Origin: Rhizobium leguminosarum
GTDB taxonomy: Bacteria; Pseudomonadota; Alphaproteobacteria; Rhizobiales; Rhizobiaceae
Assembly (NCBI RefSeq): GCF_001679785.1
Contig: NZ_CP016286.1
Span: forward strand, 3,408,001-3,472,000
DNA length: 64,000 bases
Direction: 5' to 3'
Shown: positions 27,820-35,894 of the stretch, piece by piece
Layout: every line of letters starts with the position of its first letter
Position numbering within the stretch: position 1 is the stretch's first letter
Notes under the pieces: model-generated
Seen by the model: the letters and a program-made list of their open reading frames with translations, nothing else
Told to the model about the DNA's origin: nothing
Databases searched by the model: none
Made by a program: the position numbers and the translations under genes

Positions 27820-28020
27820 GGATTGGAGGGAGAATCCCAACCGCACTTCCGGCAATGATGGTGTGCCTCTTCAGTAACCCCCGCTGATGGAAAGCAGGGA
27901 GAGAACAAAAAGGCCCGCACCGTCGTTGCTTCAGGCGTCCTCGCATTTTCCGGTTGGCCGGAATAGCGACTGGAGGGGTTAATTCCAGGTACCTTACCGA
28001 TTTCCTCACCAATTCGAGGG
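27650..28020 (-). promoter_or_regulatory. Long 5' leader of ODC, candidate speF-type RNA element
   Basis: About 370 bases without a convincing gene precede ODC. On the minus strand there are several hairpins, including a perfect TTCCGG / CCGGAA stem (27948-27963). Alphaproteobacterial ornithine decarboxylase genes are known to carry the conserved speF RNA motif in this position, so this leader is the natural candidate; I matched by position and not by a covariance model. Confidence 0.4.
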
Positions 28021-28177
28021 TTCGGCGGACACCCATGGGCACGTGCGACTTTGGGCTGAGTGGGAAATAAGAATATTCGCCTTCATAATCAAGCGATTTT
28101 TTGATCTTGGGGCTAAAAAAATTATTGAACAAGACGAGCCAATTTGTTCAACATTCCGAAACAGCCTGAGGGGTGCC
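28021..28177. promoter_or_regulatory. Divergent AT-rich promoter region of ODC and a LysR gene
   Basis: Much poorer in GC than its surroundings (for example GAATATTC at 28071 and TTAAAA-like runs to 28120). It should hold the LysR promoter and its binding sites and the start of the ODC transcript. Confidence 0.4.
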
Positions 28178-29071
28178 ATGGATACCTTGACCCGCATACG
28201 CGCCTTCATCGATGTCGTCGAGGCTGAAGGCTTCTCCGCCGCGGCACGGCGCACCGGTCGCTCCAAGGCGCTGCTCTCCAAATATGTGCGCGAGTTGGAG
28301 GACGAGCTCGGTGCGCTGCTGCTCAACCGCACCACCCGTCAGTTCTCGATGACCGAGGCCGGCCATACCTATTACCGCACCGCCTCCGATATCCTGAAGG
28401 AGATCGACAACCTCGCCGATCTCGTGCGTGAGAACAATGCGCAGCTCAAGGGACGGCTGCGCATCTCGGTGCCCCGCACCTTCGTCGATGCCGATGTCGG
28501 CCAGTCGCTGATCGATTTCGCCAAGGAGAACCCGGACCTTTCGCTGGAGATCGCCGCCGACGACCGGTTCGTCGATCTGATCGAGGAAGGCTTCGACGTG
28601 GCGATCCGCATCACCAAGCTCGAGGATTCCGGCATGATCGCCCGCAAGATCTCGGATTTCCGCATCCATATCTGCGCCACCCCTGAATTTCTCGAGCGCT
28701 ATCCCGATCTCGATCACCCGACGGCCCTTTCCAACGTCCCCTTCATCGTCGATACCAATGCGCGCACCCAGGCGAGCATCCGCTTCCACAATCCTGACAA
28801 CACCTCGTTCGCCGTCGCCGTTTCCGGACCGATAGAGGTGAACAGCCCGCATGCGACATTACGCGCAGCACTGGCCGGCATCGGCGTAGCCTTCATCCCG
28901 GATTTCATCGCCCGCAAGCCAATCGAGAGCGGCGAGCTGGTGACCCTATTCAACGATTACATTCCCACCGACCGCGGCATCTATGCCGTCTACCCGCACC
29001 GGCGCTACCTGCCGGCCAAGGTGAGGATTTTCGTCGATTACCTGCACAACTGGTTCAAGAAGCACCCATGA
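28178..29071 (+). CDS. LysR-family transcriptional regulator
   Basis: A 297-residue regulator. The LysR HTH is clear: IRAFIDVVEAEGFSAAARRTG, cited by FSAAARRTG, RSKALLSKYVRELEDELG and LLNRTTRQFSMTEAG. The co-inducer domain follows with a type-2 periplasmic-binding fold (AIRITKLEDSGMIARKI in the middle). It belongs to the CrgA-like group. GAGGGG precedes the ATG at 28178; the reading from 28043 extends into AT-rich non-coding sequence. It is divergent from ODC and may control it or itself; no inducer is evident. Confidence 0.9.
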   Translation: MDTLTRIRAFIDVVEAEGFSAAARRTGRSKALLSKYVRELEDELGALLLNRTTRQFSMTEAGHTYYRTASDILKEIDNLADLVRENNAQLKGRLRISVPRTFVDADVGQSLIDFAKENPDLSLEIAADDRFVDLIEEGFDVAIRITKLEDSGMIARKISDFRIHICATPEFLERYPDLDHPTALSNVPFIVDTNARTQASIRFHNPDNTSFAVAVSGPIEVNSPHATLRAALAGIGVAFIPDFIARKPIESGELVTLFNDYIPTDRGIYAVYPHRRYLPAKVRIFVDYLHNWFKKHP

Positions 29072-29211
29072 TGCGACAACAGGTTCCATGTTGATCCACA
29101 TGGCTCAGACGATCGGACGGCGACGATCGGGGATCCGCCAGTGAAGCCCGTCCCAATTCCGTCCCAATTTCTGGCAAGAAGTCAGGGTCACCGAACAGAG
29201 CAGCGGAATAG

Positions 29212-29853
29212 ATGAAACATTCAACGATACTGATGGCGGCGCTTCTTTCGCTGGCGCCGGCCGCCGCCTTTGCCCATCCGCACATCTTCGTGGAAGCGCG
29301 CCTCGAAGTCGTGGCCGGCAAGGACGGCAGTGTCGAGGAGCTGCGCAATGTCTGGCGCTTCGACGAGGTCTTTTCGTCCTCCGTCGTCATGGATTTCGAC
29401 AAGAACACCGACCTGAAGCTGGAGCCGAACGAGCTCGCGGAGGTCGGAAAGACGGTGAAGCAGTCGCTTGCCGACTACGATTACTACATGAACCTGACGA
29501 TCAACGGGAAGAACATCACCGTCCAGAAGCCTGACATCATCCATGTCGACTACAAGGAAGGTCAACTGCTGATGTTCTTTGCGGTGAAGCCGGTGGAGAA
29601 GATGCCACTCAAGGGCAGGCTCAGCTTCGGCGTCTATGACCCGACGCTCTATACCTCGATCGACTTTCCCACGGACGGTGAGCTTGCGATCGTCGGAGAC
29701 GGCTTCAAGGCCTGCAAACATCAGGTGGTGCGGCCCGATGCCGACCAGGTGATATCGGAAAACAAACAGTCGCTGACGGACGCCTTCTTTAACGATCCCA
29801 CCGGCACCAACATGTCCAAACTCTTCGCCACCCGGCTGGAGGTCACATGCTGA
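29212..29853 (+). CDS. DUF1007 periplasmic protein of a nickel/cobalt export system
   Basis: A 213-residue exported protein (signal peptide cut after AFA near residue 21). The mature protein begins HPHIFVEARLEV, the DUF1007 hallmark, with the histidines as likely metal ligands, followed by WRFDEVFSS and DFDKNTD. DUF1007 genes accompany NicO-type nickel/cobalt transporters, as here: the next gene overlaps it by 7 bases. The exact role of DUF1007 (metal delivery or sensing in the periplasm) is not established. Confidence 0.88.
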   Translation: MKHSTILMAALLSLAPAAAFAHPHIFVEARLEVVAGKDGSVEELRNVWRFDEVFSSSVVMDFDKNTDLKLEPNELAEVGKTVKQSLADYDYYMNLTINGKNITVQKPDIIHVDYKEGQLLMFFAVKPVEKMPLKGRLSFGVYDPTLYTSIDFPTDGELAIVGDGFKACKHQVVRPDADQVISENKQSLTDAFFNDPTGTNMSKLFATRLEVTC

Positions 29854-30923
29854 CAAAACGCCTGCCCCTCATTTTTTCCGCTGTCGTCCTTGCGCTCCTG
29901 GCGGCGGCAAGTCTGGCCCATGCGCAATCTCCGCTCGGTATCGGCACGGCGGAGCCGAGCTTCCAGCCGACCGGCGGGCCGTTCGCACCGCTTTTGCTCT
30001 ATGTGAACTATGAGCAGCAGGCCTTCTATCGGGCGTTGACCGGCGCCTTGAAGGCGATGCGCCAAGACCCGTGGCAGCTGGCATCGCTGATCGGCCTGTC
30101 CTTCGCCTACGGCGTCTTCCATGCCGCCGGCCCAGGCCACGGCAAGGCGGTCATCTCCTCCTACATGATCGCCAACGAGGTCGAGCTGAAGCGCGGCGTG
30201 GTGATTTCCTTCATTTCGGCCTTCGTCCAGGGCGTGATGGCGGTGGCGCTGGTCGGCGGCGCCTGGCTGGTGTTGCGCGGCACCGGCATCACGCTGACGG
30301 AGGCGACCCACGCAATGGAGATCGCAAGCTTCGTCATGGTCATTCTGTTCGGCGGCTGGCTGCTGTTTCGAAAACTGCGCTCGATAGCCGGCAATATGCC
30401 ACGGCGCCGGCTGATGGCGACGCCTGTCGGCCCGGTCAGCATGATGCTCGACTGGAAAGATAATGCAGCCGAACGCCAGGCCTATGCCTTCAACGGCAAG
30501 GCGCAGGCTGTCGAAGCCGGCCACACCTTTGTTCCCGGCATGGCCTGCGAGACCTGCGGCAATGCCCATGTGCCCGACCCGGCCCTGCTCGGCGCCGATA
30601 AGTTCAGCGTCCGCGAGGCCTGGTCGGCGATCGTTGCCGTCGGTCTGCGTCCCTGTTCCGGTGCCTTGCTGGTCATGACCTTCTCACTGCTGAATGGGCT
30701 CTATCTCGGCGGCGTGCTGTCGGTCGTCGCCATGTCGCTCGGCACGGCGATTACCGTTTCCCTGCTTGCCACACTTGCCGTCACTGCCAAGAGCGCGGCC
30801 GTCCGCCTCTCCGGACGCGGCTCGCCCGCCTCGATCTGGGTCGGCAATGCCATCGAAATCCTCGGCGCCGTGCTCGTCATGCTGATGGGCGCCCTGCTGC
30901 TTGGGGCCTCGCTGCAGGGATAG
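29847..30923 (+). CDS. NicO-family nickel/cobalt efflux transporter
   Basis: A 358-residue inner-membrane protein of the RcnA/NicO family. An N-terminal hydrophobic segment is followed by about six helices containing the signature HAAGPGHGKAVISSYM, cited by HAAGPGHGKAV, and later VGLRPCSGALLVM, both typical of metal transport. A loop carries CETCGNAH, a possible metal-binding Cys/His pair. It overlaps the DUF1007 gene by 7 bases, so the two are translated together. Direction (export) is inferred from RcnA relatives. Confidence 0.9.
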   Translation: MLTKRLPLIFSAVVLALLAAASLAHAQSPLGIGTAEPSFQPTGGPFAPLLLYVNYEQQAFYRALTGALKAMRQDPWQLASLIGLSFAYGVFHAAGPGHGKAVISSYMIANEVELKRGVVISFISAFVQGVMAVALVGGAWLVLRGTGITLTEATHAMEIASFVMVILFGGWLLFRKLRSIAGNMPRRRLMATPVGPVSMMLDWKDNAAERQAYAFNGKAQAVEAGHTFVPGMACETCGNAHVPDPALLGADKFSVREAWSAIVAVGLRPCSGALLVMTFSLLNGLYLGGVLSVVAMSLGTAITVSLLATLAVTAKSAAVRLSGRGSPASIWVGNAIEILGAVLVMLMGALLLGASLQG

Positions 30924-30924
30924 G

Positions 30925-31131
30925 CTACTTTCCCCGGCTGCGCTGGTAACGCGCCCGCAACCAGAAGACAGCGAAAAACGCCATGATCAGGCAGACGCCG
31001 ACGACGATCGCCAACGTCGGCGAGAAATTGCCGATCCAGAGCACGATGGTCGGCAGGAAATAGATGACGAGGGCAGCGCTAAGCAGGATGATGCCGGCGG
31101 CGGTCGCCTGCGAGCGGCTTTCCGGGCTCAT
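30925..31131 (-). CDS. Small two-helix membrane protein
   Basis: A 68-residue protein with two transmembrane helices (about 11-36 and 41-60) and a basic tail RARYQRSRGK, so the C-terminus is cytosolic. I do not recognise a family. AAGGAAAGG lies 6 bases before the ATG, and that ATG overlaps the stop of the upstream GNAT gene as ATGA, so the two are translated together. It ends 1 base from the convergent NicO gene. Confidence 0.7.
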   Translation of the reverse strand: MSPESRSQATAAGIILLSAALVIYFLPTIVLWIGNFSPTLAIVVGVCLIMAFFAVFWLRARYQRSRGK

Positions 31132-31829
31132 ACGAGCCTTTCCTTTTCGAGATCGGCGCGGATATCCTGCAGGCGGCGGATCTGGTTGCCCTCGGCGTCG
31201 AAATTCCCGGGGGAAAGCCATGCTTCGAAGGCATCGTTGATCACCGGCCATTCGGCATCGATCATCGAGAACCAGGCGGTGTCGCGGTTGCGATGCTTGG
31301 AGATCATGTGCTGGCGGAAGACCCCTTCGAAGCTGAAGCCGTAACGCGCCGCCGTCGTCTTGCTCGCCTCGTTCTTATTGTCGCATTTCCATTCGTAGCG
31401 GCGGTAGCCGAGCTCCTCGAAGACGTGCTTGGCCATCAGATAATGCGCCTCGGTCGACAGCGGCGAACGCTTCATCTCGGCCCCGTGCGCCACCCCGCCG
31501 ATCTCGACGACGCCGTTCGCCGGGTCGGCGCGCATATAGTTCGCCATGCCGACAATCTTGCCGGTGGCGTTGTCGCGGAAGATATGGGTCAGCCAGCCGG
31601 ACTTGGTATTGACGGTTTCCAGCCAGTTGGCGAAATCGTCGATATCGGAGAAATCGTCCTGGGCAAAATAGAGAAGCAGCGGGTTGATGCCCATGCCGCC
31701 GAGCCCGTCCCACAGCACCTCGAGATGTTCCGCGCGCCGATAGGGTTCTACCGTGACGAAACGGCCCTTCAGCGTCACCGGCTTCGGCGCCGGGCAGCCC
31801 TTGAAATTTGCAAGATCGCGCATCTTCAC
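31128..31829 (-). CDS. RimJ/RimL-type GNAT acetyltransferase
   Basis: A 233-residue acetyltransferase (COG1670 group). HLEVLWDGLGG, GWLTHIFRDNATGKIVGMANY, cited by FRDNATGKIVGMA, EIGGVAHGAEMKRSPLSTEA by its core GGVAHGAEMKRSP, and YRRYEWKCDNKNEASKTTAARYGF by its core CDNKNEASKTTA give the usual layout. Rhizobial members are often annotated as ribosomal-protein-type acetyltransferases but the substrate is not known. Start at 31829 or the ATG two codons later at 31823. First gene of a pair with the small membrane protein. Confidence 0.88.
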   Translation of the reverse strand: MKMRDLANFKGCPAPKPVTLKGRFVTVEPYRRAEHLEVLWDGLGGMGINPLLLYFAQDDFSDIDDFANWLETVNTKSGWLTHIFRDNATGKIVGMANYMRADPANGVVEIGGVAHGAEMKRSPLSTEAHYLMAKHVFEELGYRRYEWKCDNKNEASKTTAARYGFSFEGVFRQHMISKHRNRDTAWFSMIDAEWPVINDAFEAWLSPGNFDAEGNQIRRLQDIRADLEKERLV

Positions 31830-31887
31830 TCCCCTTTTCGGAAGAGTGGATAGGCCAGCCGCCCGACAAAGGCAACCGGCCTAGATG

Positions 31888-32607
31888 TCACTGCGACAAG
31901 GTCACCTTGGCGGACGACACCGTCGCCTCGATATGGTCGACCAGCTGGTCGGCGAGGCCGAGGCGGCCTGCGAGCAGGTCGAGATAACCGCGCTCGGCGC
32001 GTGAATCCGGCTCGATGGTGAGCCGCGAGGCGGTGTAGAGCTCGACGCGCTGTTCTTCCGTCACCGCGGCGGCCACGAGCGCATCGATATCCGTCGGCGA
32101 GGCGAGTTCATGCTCGATGAAGGCCGCAGCCTCGCCGCTGACATCGGCGGCCTTGACCTTCTCCATGATGAGGGCGCGTTCGGCATCGTCGATATGGCCG
32201 TCGGCCTTGGCGGCGGCAATCATCGCGCGGATCAGCACCAGGGCGAACTCATTGCTGCCGGCAGGCGACGTCGGCCCGAAACCGGATTCGGCGGGCGGCG
32301 GCAGGAGCACCGGATTGTTGGCCGACGGTGCATCGGAAGGGGCAGCGGGGGCCTGCCCGGCCTGATAATTCTTGTAGGCTTGGTAACCGAGGCCGGCAAT
32401 CGCGGCAAGACCGCCGATCGCCAGTGCATTGCCGGCAATACTGCGGCCGGTCTTGGTGCCGAGGAGCGCGGCAGCAATGGCGCCGGTCTTCATCGGATTG
32501 TTCCTGGCCGTCTGAACGGCATCACCCGCCCTGTCGCGGACCGAGCCGCCGAGACCCGGCACCTGCGAACCCAAGAACTGGTCGAGAAGCTTTTTTGCGT
32601 CGAACAT
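31888..32607 (-). CDS. DUF533/TerB-domain membrane protein (YebE-like)
   Basis: A 239-residue protein. The N-terminal half has LDQFLG and a hydrophobic GGLAAIAGLGYQAYKNYQAG segment, cited by IAGLGYQAYKNY, then a Pro/Ala linker. The C-terminal 120 residues form a helical TerB-like domain with two DDAER/DSRAER acidic helices (ADGHIDDAERALI). This is the DUF533 family. The function is unknown; E. coli YebE is envelope-stress induced. GAGATGACGAGGA precedes the ATG at 32607. Confidence 0.85.
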   Translation of the reverse strand: MFDAKKLLDQFLGSQVPGLGGSVRDRAGDAVQTARNNPMKTGAIAAALLGTKTGRSIAGNALAIGGLAAIAGLGYQAYKNYQAGQAPAAPSDAPSANNPVLLPPPAESGFGPTSPAGSNEFALVLIRAMIAAAKADGHIDDAERALIMEKVKAADVSGEAAAFIEHELASPTDIDALVAAAVTEEQRVELYTASRLTIEPDSRAERGYLDLLAGRLGLADQLVDHIEATVSSAKVTLSQ

Positions 32608-32717
32608 TCCTCGTCATCTCCCTGTTGAAGCTGGAGGAGAACATAGGTTTGCGACGGCTGAAATACAAACTTGGGAAGCGGGATTGAGCCGTGAGGCTCA
32701 CCCGCCCTTGCCGAAAC

Positions 32718-33356
32718 TCAGGCCTTCAGCGCCGCCGCCTCTGCCGCGAGCTTGGTAATGCCGGCCCAGTCGCCGGCCGCGACCAGTTCCTTTGGCGCCA
32801 CCCACGAGCCGCCGACGCAAATGACGTTCGGCAGCGAGAGATAATCATTGGCATTCTTCAGCGAAATACCGCCGGTCGGGCAAAACAGCGTGCCGGCAAG
32901 CGGCGAGGACAGCGCCTTGAGATAGGCGGCGCCGCCAGCCTGCTCGGCCGGGAAGAATTTCAGCACCTGATAGCCTTCTTCGCGCAGCGCCATGACTTCG
33001 CTAGCGGTCGCAGCGCCCGGAAGCAGCGGCACGTCGGAATCGGCGGCGGCATCGAGCAGCTCCTGCGTCGTGCCCGGGCTGACGATGAACTTCGAACCGG
33101 CCTCGACGGCGGCTTCCCAATGGGCGACATTGAGGATAGTGCCGGCGCCGACTTCGGCCCCCTCGACCTCTGCGGCGACAGCGCGCACGGCCTCGAGCGC
33201 CGCCGGCGTGCGCATGGTGATCTCGATCGCCTTCAGGCCGCCCGCGACGAGCGCACGGGCCAGCGGCACCGCCGTCTTCGCATCGTCGACGATCAAGACC
33301 GGAACGACAGGCTGGAGTTTCAGGATGGAAAGGAGCTTCTCTGTTTTCTCGCCCAT
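32718..33356 (-). CDS. eda: 2-dehydro-3-deoxy-phosphogluconate (KDPG) aldolase
   Basis: A 212-residue aldolase cleaving KDPG to pyruvate and glyceraldehyde-3-phosphate in the Entner-Doudoroff pathway. It has the eda features: EITMRTPAALEAV (catalytic Glu), GAGTI, the Schiff-base lysine in LKFFPAEQAGG and FCPTGGIS for the phosphate. The ATG at 33356 is preferred to a reading from 33488 because it fits the family and has GGAGGTCGCGCGACC upstream. It faces the CYTH gene. Confidence 0.93.
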   Translation of the reverse strand: MGEKTEKLLSILKLQPVVPVLIVDDAKTAVPLARALVAGGLKAIEITMRTPAALEAVRAVAAEVEGAEVGAGTILNVAHWEAAVEAGSKFIVSPGTTQELLDAAADSDVPLLPGAATASEVMALREEGYQVLKFFPAEQAGGAAYLKALSSPLAGTLFCPTGGISLKNANDYLSLPNVICVGGSWVAPKELVAAGDWAGITKLAAEAAALKA

Positions 33357-33510
33357 GGTCGCGCGACCTCCTTGAAACGATTGAATTCGGACCCCGAATA
33401 ACGCCCCCGCGGAACCTTGTCGAGATAAAACCGGACCGCATGCCAAGAAGGGTATGAAATGCGTGGAAATTGGGCTACCGTGCCGCAATCGTCACAAAAG
33501 GTTCACCGGT

Positions 33511-33999
33511 ATGGCGAAAGAGATCGAGCGGAAGTTTCTTGTACGCAGCGATGGATGGCGTTCCGCCGTCGAGACGAAGTCTGTCCTCAGGCAGGGTTAT
33601 ATTGCCTCGATGGACGACCGCTCCGTGCGGGTGCGCATCCTCGACGGCAGGAAGGCGAAACTGACGATCAAGATCGGCCGCAGCGCCATCACCCGTGACG
33701 AATTCGAATACGACATCCCGATCGCCGATGCCGAAGAGCTGTTGCAGAACGCGATCGGCGTCGTCATCGAGAAGACGCGCTACCGCGTTCCGCATGAGGA
33801 TTTCGTCTGGGAAGTCGACGTCTTTACCGGCGAGCATCGCGGACTGGTAATCGCCGAGGTGGAAATGACGGCGGAGACCGACGATCCGGCCCTGCCCACC
33901 TGGCTCGGCCGCGAAGTGACCGGCGATTTCCGCTATTCCAATCAGGCCCTTGCCACAGAATACGGGCACGACAGGCATGGCCTATCGCATTCGGCCTGA
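33511..33999 (+). CDS. CYTH-domain triphosphate-tunnel protein
   Basis: A 162-residue protein with the CYTH signature ExExK as EIERK at residues 4-8, followed by alternating charged strands (RVRILDGRKAKLTIK, EFEYDIP, EKTRYRVP, VWEVDVF, IAEVEM) that line a tunnel for triphosphate. Such proteins are inorganic triphosphatases or adenylate cyclases. The ATG at 33511 puts the motif at the N-terminus. It overlaps the CHAD gene by 23 bases. Confidence 0.88.
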   Translation: MAKEIERKFLVRSDGWRSAVETKSVLRQGYIASMDDRSVRVRILDGRKAKLTIKIGRSAITRDEFEYDIPIADAEELLQNAIGVVIEKTRYRVPHEDFVWEVDVFTGEHRGLVIAEVEMTAETDDPALPTWLGREVTGDFRYSNQALATEYGHDRHGLSHSA

Positions 34000-34885
34000 C
34001 GCCGATTTCACCAAGGCATTCCGCAGCGTCGCGACAGAGCAGCTGGAACGCGCCGTCACTTTCCTTGAGGAACGCCCGGACGGCGCGCATGAGGCGATCC
34101 ATTCTTTCCGCAAGAACCTGAAACGACTGCGCTCGCTCTACCGCCTCGTGGCCCGCGAGGTGCCGGATTTTCAGGCCCAGGAAAATGCGAGGCTGCGCGA
34201 TACCGCACGCTCGCTTTCGGCGATCCGCGACGCTGCCGCCCTCATCGGCACCGCGGAATATCTGCAGCATGCAGCCCGCGGGAAAGAGGAGAGCGAGGCG
34301 CTCGGCCGCATCGTCACCATTCTCGAAGGGCGCCGTGACTGGATGGCGCAGGCCGAGAGCGGCCTGGAACAGCGGCTCGCGGAAACCTCCGACGTTCTGA
34401 AGGAAGCGATCTCCGCCCTGGATGCCATCTCCTTTGATGGCGGCCACCGCAAGAATGCCCGTATGCTGGCAAAGAGCTGGCGCCGCACGGCGCGGAAGGC
34501 CAAGACTGCGCTTGCGGCTTGCCATGGCGAGGCATCGGCCGACGATTTCCACGATCTGCGCAAACGCACCTATGCCTATCGGCTCTACCATGCCCTTTTG
34601 CGTGACGTCTGGCCGGGCGCGATGAAGGCCAAGCGCGATGCCGCCAAGGAACTCGTCGAGGATCTCGGCCACATCCACGATCTCACCGTGCTCTCCGAAC
34701 TGGTCGAAGCCGAACCGCAGCTCTTCACCCGCAATGACGACCTGGCGCATCTGCTCGACATCATCATCTTCCGTCAGCAGGAAGACCGGCGGCAAGCCCT
34801 GGTCAAAGCCGAAGCGGTGTTCGCCGATGATGCCGACGAGGAAGCCCAGCGCATCGAGCTTCTCTGGTTGATGGCTGGAAACTGA
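33977..34885 (+). CDS. CHAD-domain protein
   Basis: A 302-residue all-helical protein with conserved histidines: [20 protein letters not shown], cited by [29 protein letters not shown], cited by [11 protein letters not shown], and [15 protein letters not shown] domains bind polyphosphate and commonly accompany CYTH domains, either fused or adjacent. Here the ATG lies 23 bases inside the CYTH gene, indicating coupled translation and shared polyphosphate-linked function. The start at 33977 is chosen over 33950 because [11 protein letters not shown] is the family start. Confidence 0.88.
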   Translation: MAYRIRPDADFTKAFRSVATEQLERAVTFLEERPDGAHEAIHSFRKNLKRLRSLYRLVAREVPDFQAQENARLRDTARSLSAIRDAAALIGTAEYLQHAARGKEESEALGRIVTILEGRRDWMAQAESGLEQRLAETSDVLKEAISALDAISFDGGHRKNARMLAKSWRRTARKAKTALAACHGEASADDFHDLRKRTYAYRLYHALLRDVWPGAMKAKRDAAKELVEDLGHIHDLTVLSELVEAEPQLFTRNDDLAHLLDIIIFRQQEDRRQALVKAEAVFADDADEEAQRIELLWLMAGN

Positions 34886-34946
34886 GAGAAGGCCGCCACT
34901 GGCGAAGACAATTGCGCGGCCCGCCGATTTTCTGTATTTCCGGCCT

Positions 34947-35876
34947 ATGACCGACAGCCTGACACACACCAGCCCGTTCCTCGTGGCCGCACTCTACCAT
35001 TTCGTTTCCGTGCCGCGCTTTGCCGACCTGCAGGCGCCGCTGCAGACGCTTTGCGAGCAGAACGGCGTCAAGGGAACGCTGCTTCTGGCGCATGAAGGCA
35101 TCAACGGCACGATCGCAGGCCCGGATGCCGGCATTCACGCCGTGCTCACTTTCCTGCGCGCCCAGCCGGAATTTTCGGGCCTGGAGCACAAGGAAAGCCG
35201 CGCCTCGAAAATGCCCTTCCTGCGCATGAAGGTGAAGCTGAAGAAGGAAATCGTCACCATGGGCGTCGAAGATATCGACCCCAACAAGGTGGTCGGCACC
35301 TATGTGGCGGCCAAGGACTGGAACGCGCTGATTTCCGATCCCGACACCGTCGTCATCGACACACGCAACGACTACGAGACGGCGATCGGAACCTTCCGCG
35401 GCGCGCTCGACCCGAAGACCAAGAGCTTCCGTGAGTTTCCGGAATGGGTGCGTCAGAATCCCGGGCTGCACAACAAGCCGAAGGTCGCCATGTACTGCAC
35501 CGGCGGCATACGCTGCGAGAAGGCCACCGCCTTCATGAAGGCTGAGGGCTTCGACGAGGTCTATCATCTGAAGGGCGGCATCCTGAAATATCTGGAGGAA
35601 GTGCCGCAGGAAGAAAGCCTCTGGGATGGCGCCTGCTTCGTCTTCGACGAGCGCGTCTCCGTCGAGCACGGTTTGAAGGAAGGCGAACACCGGCTCTGCC
35701 ACGCCTGCCGCAACCCGATCACTGCCGAGGAAATTACGTCGCGGCTTTACGAGGAAGGCGTTTCCTGCAGCCACTGCTACCACACGCGCACGGAGGAAGA
35801 TCGGCTGCGCTACCGTCAGCGTCAGCACCAGATCGCCCTGGCGAAGAAGCGCGGCCAGCGACATATCGGCAGCTGA
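34947..35876 (+). CDS. trhO: Oxygen-dependent tRNA uridine(34) hydroxylase (rhodanese-fold, TrhO)
   Basis: A 309-residue enzyme that hydroxylates U34 of tRNA to give ho5U. It has an N-terminal ferredoxin-like part ([15 protein letters not shown] near residues 48-62), a rhodanese domain with the active Cys184 in [16 protein letters not shown], and a C-terminal zinc-like region with four cysteines ([10 protein letters not shown] and CSHCYHTR). The order and the active loop match YceA/TrhO. It follows the CHAD gene by 61 bases. Rhizobial function is inferred from the E. coli and Bacillus work. Confidence 0.92.
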   Translation: MTDSLTHTSPFLVAALYHFVSVPRFADLQAPLQTLCEQNGVKGTLLLAHEGINGTIAGPDAGIHAVLTFLRAQPEFSGLEHKESRASKMPFLRMKVKLKKEIVTMGVEDIDPNKVVGTYVAAKDWNALISDPDTVVIDTRNDYETAIGTFRGALDPKTKSFREFPEWVRQNPGLHNKPKVAMYCTGGIRCEKATAFMKAEGFDEVYHLKGGILKYLEEVPQEESLWDGACFVFDERVSVEHGLKEGEHRLCHACRNPITAEEITSRLYEEGVSCSHCYHTRTEEDRLRYRQRQHQIALAKKRGQRHIGS

Positions 35877-35894
35877 GCCAGGATTCGGATTGGA

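Noticed and set aside
27650..28132. An N-terminal extension of ornithine decarboxylase
   Set aside because: The extra residues match no decarboxylase and the family start at 27649 has a good context; the region is better read as an RNA leader.
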